Positions 48,322 through 61,436 of a stretch of DNA of 64,000 bases are shown here, piece after piece. The stretch's first letter is position 1; each line of letters opens with the position of its first letter. Source of the DNA: Paramecium sonneborni (lineage: Eukaryota > Ciliophora > Oligohymenophorea > Peniculida > Parameciidae); NCBI GenBank assembly GCA_905182985.1, contig CAJJDN010000124.1, forward strand, positions 62,001 to 126,000. Reading direction: 5' to 3'. The position numbers and the translations under genes are program-made. The notes under the pieces were generated by a model. That model saw nothing but the letters and a program-made list of their open reading frames with translations, did no database searches and was not told the DNA's origin.

Positions 48322-50090
48322 ATGAAAATTTTAATAGTTAATGGGTATGGTAAATGTATGAAAGGATTTAGAAGTTCAGAACATTACAAACAAATTATTA
48401 AAGAAGTATAAGGGTTATTGAATTTTTATTCTAGGTTTTGACAGGCAAAAAAGAAATGATCGATACAGAATTAGAATTCTTCTTTGCAGATAGAGATTCT
48501 ATTGATGACTTTCTTTATGAAATAGACAGTTCTTTTGTAAGAGTTGAATGTGGTAAAATGTTTGATTCAATTGATTTAATCTTCTTTGAAGGAGATGCAA
48601 ATCTTAGACCTTGGTCTCCTAATGCCTATAAATTCTTAATCTTATTAAGAATGTGTATGAGAAGTAATAAGATTCTATTTGCTTCATCATTTGCCATGTA
48701 AGGCTTAGTCTATTTGATTGCATCTAATGTTGAATGTGTACAAACTTACCCATACTTTAGTAATTTACAGTCATTAATGGACTTAATGGTGGATAATTAG
48801 GAGATCTATCTAAAATTAAGAAATCACTTAATGATATTAGAATGAATGATTTCTTTCTTGATAATGTAACTGGTGATTTATACAGTTTCAATTATGATAC
48901 TGGAGAATGGGTAAGCAAAGGAAATGCTGGTTTACATAGTAGAAGAGCAGCTGAAGAATTTAAAACTATTGGCAAGTATATTGTCAAAGCTCCATAATAT
49001 AAAGTATCAAGAATGAAAGAAATCGATTAACTATATGTTTCTAAAGAAAATGAAATTGTATGCTCTCTTAGAAAAAATTCCATGCATAATTATCTTTTTA
49101 ATGGATTACCTTTTGAATTTGTTGTTCCCTTCAAGAATTCTTGGGATGTTCATCCTTTCAATTTTGTTAATCCAAAAAAAACTTTTTAAACTATGGCTGA
49201 TTGTGAAAAAGGTTTTTCTTATTATTCATATTTCTATAGGACCACTTGTCATTTCTGTTACTGACAATATTGTTGCTACTCAATTCTCTATACGCTCTAA
49301 ATATAAAGAAACTGTTCAAATTATGCGTAACTTTATGGGTTATCAATTAAGTATTTTTATATTTTATTTAGCCAAATTATGTTCTGGAAAGGCTTAAACT
49401 ATTCCTATTGAAATTGCTTCAATTAAATAAAATGATAATGCTATGGATATTTATTTAGAATAATTAACTCGCAGTAAATATCATAACTAAAAAACTATTA
49501 AATTTAATGTTATTACAGAATTTCATCATGCAGGATTTGCAGCTAAAAAATCTAATCAATTAGATGTTGTTGTTAATAATGCTATTGGAAAAAGAAAATT
49601 TAAATAAACAATTTAAAAATTAAATCCTAAAGATTTAGAAAGATTACTTGATTAAGTACAATATCAAATTTTATTTTCACTTTAGAATTCTTCCCTCTAA
49701 AATTAACCTTTCTTAAATGATTAAGATCGTTAACCAAGTGTTTATAGTACGCAACCATAACAACAACATAATACTGAAGAATAACCTTTTATGTTCAATA
49801 AAACAGGTGCAGAAATAATTTAATTACTTCATCCAACTATAGATAAAACCATTTTTCCTGAAGCAAAACCACTTTGGGTTCCTGGCTATTTGTCTCAAAG
49901 TCGGTTACAAAAAAGTTCACTAAATTAAAGGTAGAATACTACAGGAACAGTAGAAGAAGGTTAATCGACTCCTTTCTTAACAGAGCAAAAGCAAATTTCT
50001 ACTCCTAGAATACCAAAAACTGCTTCATAACCACATTTTAGAGTTATATAAAAAGATAAATGGATAACAAATAAAAATTTTAAAGTTTGA
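48322..50090 (+). CDS. Class I glutamine amidotransferase-like protein, 562 residues
   Basis: Introns 48406-48434 (29), 48738-48760 (23) and 49212-49239 (28, GTT start) yield 563 codons. The N-terminus MKILIVNGYG looks like the first strand of a GATase1/flavodoxin-like fold. IDLIFFEGDANLRPWSP and KILFASSFAMQGLVYLIAS take the places of the usual oxyanion and nucleophile strands. The nucleophile position reads SSFAMQ, without the expected Cys, so catalysis by the standard mechanism is doubtful. The C-terminal 300 residues are Gln/Asn/Thr-rich, with HPTIDKTIFPEAKPLWVPGY. Fold assignment is by eye; a non-catalytic ciliary or cytosolic role is possible. Confidence 0.6.
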
Positions 50091-50923
50091 ATATAAATAT
50101 GTTTTTTATTTATTACATTCCGATCATAAATTTACAAAACTTAAGACCTTCATAAAACACTTAAAAAAAATTTTTCAAAAACTAAATTTTTTTTTTTTTG
50201 ATTGAAAACATAAATTTTTTAAACTAATTTCTTAATTATTCAGTCTAAAAAAACAAAATTTTTCAAATTGAAAAAAAATTATACCGAAATTTTTTGTTGA
50301 TGAAAATTAATTAATTTATAGATTATAAGTTTTTAAAATAAAAATAAATTTTAGCATAATTACTTTTATTAAATGATTAATAGGAAATAACAAAGTTTGA
50401 ATATTTGAGAAAATTTATTTATAGAACAAATACGATAGAATACATGATTATACTTGCATTTGTAGAAAATAATTCTAAATAAAAAAAAATTATTTTACTA
50501 TTTATACATATTTGGATAGATAATTTAATCCTATTTAAATCAAATTTCGAATATACTCTATATGTATTAAAAAAATGAGTTAGTTACAAAAAATATTGTC
50601 ATTAAATGTAAAATGATAATTTCTTGAATTAAAAGGATTATATATAATTTTTATTGATAATTTTAAATAAGTATGATAGATTAATAGAATGGAAGATTAG
50701 TTTTTTATATTAATTTAACTAAATTTAGTTGTTATAAATAATTAATATATTTATAAAATGAATAATAAAGAAATAAGCGAGTTTTTTGGAAGTGAAGTGG
50801 TTTTGGAGATTTTTTGAGAATAAATTTGAGAAGATTGAAATAAAGAGAGAGAACATGATAATTATATTATTATTAAATAATTTTAATTATGAAATCTTTC
50901 CTATAAAAATTGTATTATATAAG
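50091..50923. other. Long AT-rich intergenic region
   Basis: Dominated by A and T runs (for example a 12-nt T run near 50188). A plus frame from ATG 50855-50857 is in frame with the next gene and would lengthen it by 23 hydrophobic residues. No independent gene is supported. Confidence 0.45.
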
Positions 50924-51897
50924 ATGATTGTATGTAGAAGTTAAAGAGCTAATTTAAGAATTAATAATGATTAATAAAAATATAAGTAATTAAGTTAATA
51001 AGAGTAGATGTGGAAAGAAAAGTAAATAGAGGAGTATTTTAATAGTGGGGCATATAGTTCAAAGGTAAATCGTGATTTAGATTACATGAGATAGAGTTAT
51101 TAAGAGGATGTAGATAATAATGGTATTTTGATAGATAAAGAAGGGTTTTGTAAGTAATCATATAAAGGGAGAAGTGGAGATGATTTGGGTAATGTGGAGA
51201 TAAGAGGTTAAAAGTATTAGAGACCAATGAGTGCATTAATATCACCAAGTTATGGTTATTCATTTCGATAAAGGCCAATAACAGCACCAGGATTAAAGGT
51301 GCAAGTGAAACATATGATGAGGATTGATGAAAATGCAGCGATGATATCAGTACCATATCATTCTGAGACTAAGTATTGGAGAAATACAAAGAAATTCGAT
51401 AAAAGTAAGTCATTTAAATAAGTTATTAAATAGCAAATTAAAATGTTATTCGTAATGATTCTACTTTAAAGAAGGAATCTTTAGTAGGTGAAAGTGAGAA
51501 TTTGAATATTGAAGAAGAAGAAGAAACGAAGAATTAGAATATGATAGATAAATAGATAGTAAAGAACAGATCATTTTAACCAATATAGAGTTAAGAAAGG
51601 AATTAAATAAATGATAGAGATATTGAATAAATGACAGAAGGTGCATAGATAAAGGGAAGAAGTATGCCATAATAAAAGGGATTCAAACATTCTAGTTTAT
51701 AAATTTATGATAATCTTACTGATATAATGAAGTTGATAAATGGATAAACTTATACAAAAAGTCCTGTGATTGTAAAGACTAAACCTTAAGGATTGAGACC
51801 ATAGAGTGCAATTAATAAATAATAGAAAGTTAGTTAACGTTATCGACCAATAGGTGGAAAGGTATCATTGATAGCAGTGAGAGGATTCTAATTATGA
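50924..51897 (+). CDS. Unknown protein, 314 residues
   Basis: One 29-nt intron (51405-51433) gives 315 codons. The protein is polar with many Ser/Arg/Gln residues; recognisable blocks are RPMSALISPSYGYSFRQRPI, VKHMMRIDENAAMISVPYHS and a final RPQSAINKQQKVSQRYRPIG, repeating an RP-x-SA motif. The start is uncertain: in-frame ATGs also exist at 50855 (upstream) and within 100 nt downstream (MWKEK). No known domain. It lies 61 nt before the coiled-coil gene on the same strand. Confidence 0.65.
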
Positions 51898-51958
51898 TGA
51901 TAAATTATTTAATTTCTCAAAATATCTATTTATTATTATTTAATAAATATCCAATTCA

Positions 51959-54900
51959 ATGAGTGATATTATCAGAAGTTCTTAGTACAGAGCAATCTAA
52001 GTAATTTATTGATTTTCTATAATTATATAGAATGTTACTACTAATTAATAGGCTAGTAATCCTGTTCTTTAAGGATAAGTAGTAAAGTAGGTGATTTTAG
52101 AAACACGTAAAGATGAATAGACGGAATAATATGAATTAAGAATTGAAAAACTTACTCAAGAGGTTGAGTAATGGAAAAGATAATGTTTTTTAAGTGAGTA
52201 GTAACTTAACAAATTTACAACATAATTATAAGAAGTAATTTATATCATTTTATATTTTTAATAGATGGCAAGTCTTGAAGCTAGATTGGCAGCATTATAA
52301 TAAGAATATAAGAGTGTGGAAGTTAAATATAGAGAAAAATCTAATGAATTTGAGAAACTTAGAATTGAATATAGTAAATTAGATTCAGCTCTTATCTCAT
52401 ATTCATTAACTCATATTGAAACTAAAAAATTTGAAGAAGCTATTCAAATTAAATAGAATATTATTTCTGACTTATAGAAGTAACTCAAAGATGCAAATGA
52501 GAGATTATTACAAATTCCGAAATTAGAAGATTTATTAAGAAACGAACATAGAAAAAATGAATAATTAGTCTAAGAAATTGATTAATGGAAATAAAAATAT
52601 GTAGCTATTCAATAAGACAAAGATAATTATATTACATAATTAAAGTATGAAAGTGAAAATATCAATTAAAAAAATAAAGAATTTTTAGAGGTTGAAATTT
52701 AAAAGGGGAATAATGATCTTTTGAATAAGGTTAAATTATTATAGGCTTAGATTGAATAATTGAAAGGAGAAGCTAAAGAATTTTAGAATCTTTTATAATT
52801 GGAATAGTCAGAAAATAATAAATTAAAATCTGAAATTGATTTATTGAATGCTCGTATTATAGAATAGAATTAATAATTGGATATTGAGGTTGGTTTCGTA
52901 AAAGAAAGAGATTCTAAATTAAATGAAGCTGAAGCTAAAATTAAATAATTAGAAGATGATTTGTAAGAAATCAGAAGATTGGATTAAATTATTTAAGAAT
53001 TAGAAACTAAAAATTAAAATTTGGTTAATGAGATTGATACATTACGTAATGAAGCTAATTAATATAAATTGGTCATATAATAATTAGAACATGATCTTGG
53101 TAAATTAATGGAATTAGAAAATAAAGTAGCTATGTTATCTTCAGAAATTGAAAGATTGAAATAAATGATTGCTTCTAAGAATGAATAACTCGATAGATTG
53201 AAATAATAAATTGATTAATTAAATAAAGCTATAGATGATTATAAAACTATAGAAGCAGAAAAATAAGTTTTGGAAAATAAATGTGCTATGTTAGCAACTG
53301 AAATTGAAAGAAAGAAATTTTAACTTGATTAAAGAGATGCTAAGATTAATGATTTAAATAGATAAATTAATGAATAACAATAATTGATTGATGAATTAAA
53401 AGAAAGACCTGATCTATCTATACCTTTAGCTGAAGCTGAAAACATGATTAAATTATGGCAAGAAAAGTATTAAAATTTAGAGTAAATCTAAAATAAGTAT
53501 ACTTAAATTGAATAAGAAAATTATCAATTGAAAACTTAATTACAAGCTTTACTATAAGAATTAGATCAACTTAAAAGAGATTTAGAATAGAGATCCAATC
53601 AATTAAATGAAGCAGAATCTACTATTCATTTAATGGAATAAGATCTTAACAAACTTAGTTCACTTGAAGAATAAATTAAGGCTTGGTAATCAAAGTATCA
53701 ATTATAAACTGAATAGTTTACATCTATTAGAGAATAATTAATTTAAAGTCAAGAAACTATTAATAAAAGTGATAGAGATGAAATCTTAAATGAACTCAGA
53801 GAATTATAATCTAGATACTAATCTTTAGAAACATAAAATCAAGATCTTATTGATCAATTAGAATAATTAAGATAATTATATATTAAATGTTAAGCAGAAT
53901 TAGAAGAAGCTATTAAATTAGAATCTAAAGTTTATGATTTAGAAAATAAAGTTGCTATGCTTTCTAGTGAAGTTGAAAGATTGAAATACAGAACTAATTC
54001 AAAAGATGAAGAATTAAAGAAATTATAGGCTTAATCTAAGGATTTTGATAGTTTAAAGAATGATTTCTAATAAATGAATGGAGATTTTTAAAATACATCA
54101 TAATCATTAGAAGAATTGACTTAACAATTAGAAACTTAATTAGATAAATTTAAATAATAAACCAAAGAATTAAATGAAGCTTAATAAATGAGAGATCAAT
54201 TAGAAAATAAGATTGCTATGCTCTCTACAGAAATAGAAAGATATAAATATAAATTAAATAATAAATAAAATGAAACAGATGATTTGAAGAAATAAGTTTT
54301 AGATTTATAATAATAAATAAGTCATTTAAGCTAAGTTGAAAATGATAATATTAAACTCAATTAGGAATGTGAGAAGTTAGATCAAAAATATAATGATTAA
54401 GTTGAATTATTATAATAAACCAAAAATGAAAGAAATGATCTACAATAAATTAAAAGCTAATTGGAATAAGAATTATAACTGATTCAATCTGAATTATAAT
54501 CATCTTAATAAAATTAAGAAATTAAAAATAAATAAATCAAATAATTAGAAAATGTTATTCAAGATAAAGAATAAAATATTTCATAACTCAAAAATTAGGA
54601 ATAAAAGATGTTTGAATATGAAACTAAATTAGCATTTTTAAGTTAAGAAATAGAAAGATAAACTAATCAATATAAAGTCAAATTAGGAGAATTAGCCGAA
54701 ATGTAATCATAATTAGTAAATATAAATGAATTGTAAATATTGATCCAAACTCTTGAAAATGAAAAAACAAAACTCTAAGGAATTATTCAATAAAAAGAAA
54801 ATGAAACTGCTTTATGGAAAAATAAGGTAGATGAATAATAAAAAACAATCGAGAAATTTGAGGAAATGAAGGTAATGTAATATATATATTATTGTAGTAT

Positions 54901-55257
54901 CAAATGGAAAACAAAATTGCTATGTTATCAAGTGAAGTTGAGAGATTAAATTATAAATATAAGGTGCTTACTGATGATAAGTCTAAATGGAATAAACGAA
55001 TGAAGTTCCTTTTCGATGAATTAACTAAAGTTAGTATGTAGAATGAAATTTCATCGAATGTATGAGATTTGTTTTTTTAATATTTTTAGGAAGCATTTAA
55101 TTGGAAGCATAAGATTTTAGAATTGGCAGAACTTTAATCAAAATTGACATAATAAGATGGATCTATCTAGTAATGTTTGTAAGAAACAGAACATATGAGA
55201 CAGCAATTACAAGAATAAGATTTCTTGGATGCTAGACAAAAAATAAGATCATTATGA
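51959..55257 (+). CDS. Long coiled-coil protein with repeated ENK-AML-ER motif, 1060 residues
   Basis: Introns 52001-52030 (30), 52235-52264 (30), 54872-54897 (26) and 55060-55089 (30) give 1061 codons. Nearly the whole product is coiled coil rich in Gln, Glu, Lys and Leu. A 16-residue motif recurs at least six times: LENKVAMLSSEIERLK, LENKCAMLATEIERKK, LENKVAMLSSEVERLK, LENKIAMLSTEIERYK, YETKLAFLSQEIERQT and MENKIAMLSSEVERLN. It marks the same heptad phase, and I recall similar motifs in ciliate basal-body and cortical coiled-coil proteins. A structural filament or scaffold is likely. It converges with the MAP kinase gene, 24 nt between stops. Confidence 0.85.
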
Positions 55258-55281
55258 AATATTACATAATAAAATTATAAT

Positions 55282-56551
<1,270 letters not shown>

Positions 56552-56787
56552 AAGTATATAATTAATAAATCACTAGTATTCAATTTGCTTTTATATTCCT
56601 AATCAAATCCATTGTTTTATTTCTCATCTATTTCTATTGTATTCTCTTAAAATATTGCTTCCTTACAATCTGATCAATCATATCTTAACTTTTTAATATA
56701 TTATTCTTATTTATACTCATTTTATTATGCTACATAAGATCAAGTACTTAATAATTTAAAAAGTCATCCCATATAAATAAAATTCAT

Positions 56788-57441
56788 TCATTTTTAGATT
56801 TTTCTTAGTACAATATCATCTGCAGTAGTTTATACGGAACTTAATGAATTGACATATAAAATACTAGCATTTCTTTATGGTCTCAATTTGAAGACTAAAT
56901 CTTCAATTTTTTTTTTGTATAACAATCTCTCATCATTGTTCAATAGATTACTCATTGATGCACTCTTCACTGATCTTGTTTATCCTTTCATACCATTATA
57001 ATGAGTATCATTTGTATTCTATAAAATTGGATTAAATTGCTTTGGTTAAAGAGTTCTTCCCAATTTTATTGGACTACTGTCTTCCACCGGAGTTTGATAA
57101 AGAGTTGCTCTTAAAGATATTCGCTATGGATATAATTAAAATTTCTATTATCTAATAGGAGTTTTTATAATTAAAGGAGATCCTTGCTATTTCACTTATT
57201 GTTATTCTGCTTTATGTTAAGGTTCAATTATTTATTTTTTTATCGGAGAATTTGCTTTATTTCCATCATCTAACTTTGGCATCGATGTTGTTCTAAATCT
57301 CATTTTTGTTTTTGGTGATTCCTATGCTTATATGATAGTTGGTTTTTCTATCAATTATGATCCTTGCCGTTTTAAATATAAAGGATTCTATATTAAATGT
57401 TCCAAGTAGTGCTCTTCACTTACTTCCCATCCTTTATCCAT
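56788..57441 (-). CDS. Unknown Ser/Gln-rich protein, 217 residues
   Basis: One exon of 218 codons. I chose ATG 57439-57441 (MDKGWEVSEEHYLEHLIQNP) because sequence from there on looks coded; a later ATG at 57301-57303 would remove this plausible N-terminus, and frames further upstream are AT-rich. The product is polar and basic (MRFRTTSMPKLDDGNK, SLRATLYQTPVEDSSPIKL, SVKSASMSNLLNN), likely disordered, ending in a short helical segment. No domain recognised. The 236 bp to the MAP kinase start show nothing. Confidence 0.65.
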
Positions 57442-57709
57442 TTTCTTTAGCTTATTATCTAATGATTATAATATTAAAAATATTAATTATATTTTATATG
57501 TTGAAAGATATTGAGATTTATTTAATATCATCATAAACAAATCAAAATTCTCTTTTTCTTTCTCATTTTTAATCTAATTGAATGCAAATTATGTTTTATA
57601 TCATTATATTTCTTCCTTTTTTAAAAAAACTAATTAATTAAGAATATAAAATTTCAATAATCAAAATGAAAAACTCAAATTTTATAAGTATATATATATA
57701 TTCAATTTT

Positions 57710-58468
57710 TCATAATCTTCTTGCATTCAAGCTTTTAATTCGATATTCAGTTTTGATTCGCTAATTATTTCGAATTGTTGGATTTAAGGGCTATTAACTT
57801 CGATTTTCTTTAGTGTTTTTTGTTGGCATGATTAATTATTTATGCTTTCTATGATTTGTTCTTACTCTAAAATAATCCCAAAATCTCATATAATTTATAT
57901 CATCATTAATATTGTATTGCTATGTATAATCTTTAAGATTCTCTAGAGGTAAGATCTTTTTATATTTCAAATAATGAAATTTCAATTTATTTATTAGTCT
58001 CTATACCTCAAGTGCTAACTATTCTTCTGAAATTTATTCCTTTTTATGAGGATAAGTTTCAAATCTTATTTTATATAGCATTTGCAATTCATCAGTTGGT
58101 GATAAGTTTTGAAATTCCCCCAAATGAACTCCCTTCAATAGTATTTCATCATCATTCCAAATATCATGTTCTGATGCATCCGAACTTGAATCTGAAGATT
58201 AACTACTTTCTTTTTTAGTCTCAGGAGCAGGTTTTTAAAATCTTGACTTTCTTGTAGAAGCTTTTGATGTTTGTGGAATTTTCACAGCATCTGGAGTATT
58301 AGGTTCGCTGACCTCTTTCAAGGGTTAAAGAGGCTGTTAAATAAATATTGGTGATTTAAATTTTATTTCTGATTTTGTTGAAGTGCTATCAGAATCAACA
58401 GATGAAGTAGATTGCTTACGACTATGCGAAGTCCTGATAATAACAGTCCTATTTAGGTTTTTTATCAT
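57710..58468 (-). CDS. Unknown protein, 252 residues
   Basis: One intronless frame from ATG 58466-58468 to TGA 57710-57712. The N-terminal half is Ser/Pro/Lys-rich (SHSRKQSTSSVDSDSTSTK, SSDSSSDASEHDIW) and likely phosphorylated. The middle and C-terminal parts have helices (SPTDELQMLYKIRFETY, LALEVQRLINKLKFHYLKY). No catalytic or membrane motif is seen. 57442-57709 is intergenic. Confidence 0.68.
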
Positions 58469-58578
58469 TTTATATATAAAAATTTATTTTTAAAATTAAT
58501 TTTATTTTTTGTATGCTACTTTAGTTTCTCTATGATAATGTTTAAATTTTATGCATTTATAGATGAATATCTCATTTA

Positions 58579-59810
58579 TCAAACTAATCCACCTGAATTT
58601 AATTTGTTTCTAATGACTGTACTAAATTCAGCAGAATTCACAAACTCTTTGGCATTTCTAGTAGTTTGTAGTTAGATCTGATATTAGGCTTTCAATTCAT
58701 TATAAATTTAGGTTTCTTAGGCTTAAGCATCTTTATCTTATTCTAAATAGGTTGTACATAACTTTTACATAAAGAATCTTTATAATTTTATAAGTCTAGT
58801 TCATTTAATGCCAAGGCTTCTTGAGTTGATTTCAATTTATCTAAATACTATTTAAACATAAACATACTTTGATAAGCAGCCAAGACATAAGTAGCTTCTA
58901 AAACAGAACGCTTAAATTCTTAATATTCATTATTCAAAGTTTTTTATCTTGCCTCCCAAGTTGTTTAGATCTATTATTCATCAGTATTTTCCTATTTTTC
59001 GATATTGATATGATACCTAATTAAGACTAGAAACCAATTAATTTCTTGTATCTTGTAATAAATCTCTTATTTTTTTAGCTTATCCTTAATCAGAAAAATT
59101 TTATGTCAATTAAAGTAAAGCTTCAACAAGAGGATGAACAGTATTAGTCTTTTGAATCTTGTTACTAACTCTTTTGACAGCCTAATGAATAGTAGCCTTT
59201 TCTGAGAAAGCGATGTTGCCATTTATCAAAGAATTTATCAATTATAAGGCTTCATCAACAGCACTGATTGCTCCTTAATGTTCACTTACTAAAAGTTGTT
59301 ATTTATATTACCTCTATCTAGATAAGCTTAATGTTAATTTTATCTGGCAAGTGTTTCTCTTGACAAAGCATCTCTATTATCATTCATGAAACCATTCAAT
59401 CTCTCAATCTTTTAATTTGTTTAATCAATGCTAGGTAATAGAATAGCTTCGATAAAGTCTTTTTAATTGAAAATATTGATTTCTGTTTAACCAATATTAA
59501 TATCTAGGTTTTCTTAAGTCACTTAATGTTAATTAGTTGATCTTGTGAAATCATCTTCCAACTATTGTAATTCATTTGTCAATTCAATTTCCAAATCCCC
59601 TATAGCTGTTACCAAATCATCTAAATTTTATTATATATTGATACCCAAAGGTCCTCTCATCTCAGCATGTGTTTAAGCCATTTCTATTATAAATTTACCT
59701 AAATTGCTTTGTGATAACTCATCTATTTTTTCTGTACTCAATTGTACCATACTAGGGTCGATTGAATAGACTATTGATAAAGACAAAATCAATGCTAAGA
59801 GTTTTTGCAT
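58579..59810 (-). CDS. Trichocyst matrix protein
   Basis: 385 residues after splicing introns 59289-59311 (23), 58992-59016 (25) and 58743-58768 (26). A signal peptide (MQKLLALILSLSIVYS) is followed by a pro-region and helical, Gln/Asn/Glu-rich chains. Blocks such as IQQNLDDLVTAIGDLEIEL, REHLAR-like RETLARQNQHQAYLDR, VSEHQGAISAVDEALQLINS and IRDLLQDTRNQLVSSLNQ are the pattern of the Paramecium trichocyst matrix protein family. In that family precursors are cut into small acidic helical polypeptides that crystallise inside the secretory organelle and expand on release. For the third intron I chose GTA...TAG (26 nt) over an overlapping 20-nt alternative; both keep frame. Confidence 0.85.
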
Positions 59811-60080
59811 AGGCTATTTAATATATTAATGTAATCCGTTTTAATATTTGTATATAAAATATTTATATTTATTTTATTCATTCAGGTTAATTCAATCCAT
59901 TTTGATTGCTATACAACTAAATCTTCTATTTATTTTAGACTCAGCTGTGATTCAGAATTATATAAATCATATTTTCAATTGATTTTTAAAACTCTAAAAA
60001 TCAAAAATAATAACAAAGACAAATTTATCAATATATCTCAATTAATATTTATTATTTTTATATTAAATGATTAATTGTTT

Positions 60081-61243
60081 TCATTTAGTATATTTTTTAA
60101 ATCCATCTGTGTATTAAGATTAACCTAAATTGAAATCCATTGGTTCATCAACTCCAACATAAACCTTATTCATAGCTTAATTTATCGGAGATGGAGGTAT
60201 GTTAAAATAAACTTAGGGAGGTACTATGAATTATACACTCGGTTGCAATATCTTACTATTATTTAATGAATCAATCTAAATATACAATTAAATCTTACTC
60301 TATCTTTGTTAAAAAACTTATTGTATTAATCACTAAGAAAATTATGAGGTTTACTATTATTATTACCATTAAGTAAACTATCCATTTTCATCAATTTTAT
60401 TGGATTTGATGATGTAAACATAGATATTTATTATTTATAATCTTGATGATCTTACTGAGAATTTGATTAATCATCCAATTAATTACCACATTAATAGAGA
60501 TCATCAAAATTTCTAGCTTATTGATGATCAATAATGTCATTAAAAGCTATTTCATCATTATTTTTTTTGCTTTTCACTTACATTTTACTTTTTTATTGTT
60601 CACAATCTTCTTATTTAGCCTCCAATTTAACAATTTTTCTGCATTCTTATTGTTATTGTTTTTCATTGTTTTCTATAACTTTATTTCTCAATTTCATTTA
60701 TTATTAACCCTAGAGATATTGTTAATTTTGCTAAATAAGTTAGGATTATTAAATAAATAAATGTTATTAATTTAAATGTTCTTATGCTCTTGTCTTCTTC
60801 TTTTCTAAACTCTATTCACTTTCTGCCTCAGATTATGATTCATTATCCTTTTTTTTTTAGAATCCAGGATACTTATATTTATCAATTTATATTTACATCC
60901 AGTTTTGTGAAAATCTTTTTGTGAATTGATGATATTAACTCCATTTCACTATTCTCATTTGACATAAATTAGTAGACTGTTCCACCTAAATATAATTTCT
61001 ATTATATTTTTACTTAAATCTGTAAAACACAAAAGCATTTTAATGTTGCACAACACTGCTAATTCACAAGCCTTTTTCAACAATCCATTTTTTCTTTTGT
61101 TAAAAGTGATCTAAAATATAATTATAAGTTTATAAATTATATAATGCTTCTAAAAATAGTAGAATGAGCATTTAATTAAATAAAATTACATTTCTAATAC
61201 GATCATCTTTTATATACTGAATGTCAATTTTATTTCTTCCCAT
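60081..61243 (-). CDS. MADS-box transcription factor (SRF/MEF2-like)
   Basis: 335 residues. The protein begins directly with the MADS box: MGRNKIDIQYIKDDRIRN, then ITFNKRKNGLLKKACELAVL, CNIKMLLCFTDLSGTVYQFM, the canonical DNA-binding and dimerisation domain. Introns: 61111-61189 (79), 60986-61013 (28), 60872-60896 (25, ends AAG) and 60276-60298 (23). The 79-nt first intron falls between RIRN and ITFNK and must be removed whole to restore the box; it is far longer than all others here. The rest is Gln/Asn-rich with a proline segment (ILQPSVQFIVPPQVYFNIPP), as in activation domains. It should bind CArG-type A/T-rich sites and act in the nucleus; target genes are unknown. Confidence 0.88.
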
Positions 61244-61436
61244 TTTTATAATTAATTATTTTATATATAATAAATATAGCATAATATTTTAGGCTAAAAA
61301 TTAGTAATTTTTCATTTAATTCTTCTTAATAAATATTAAATAAAGATAGAGCAGAATTTTTAAACGAGAAATTACTTTAATTTGTAAAATTAAGAAATAA
61401 AATCTTGAAAACAATATTTGAATTACGATTTAAATT

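Noticed and set aside
57301..57303. Start codon of the 56788 gene at this ATG
   Set aside because: The frame upstream to ATG 57439-57441 encodes a plausible N-terminus (MDKGWEVSEEHYLEHL).
61111..61189. Calling the long intron a retained internal eliminated sequence
   Set aside because: No clear TA-bounded TAYAG-type ends could be seen, and removal as one GT...AG intron already explains the frame.
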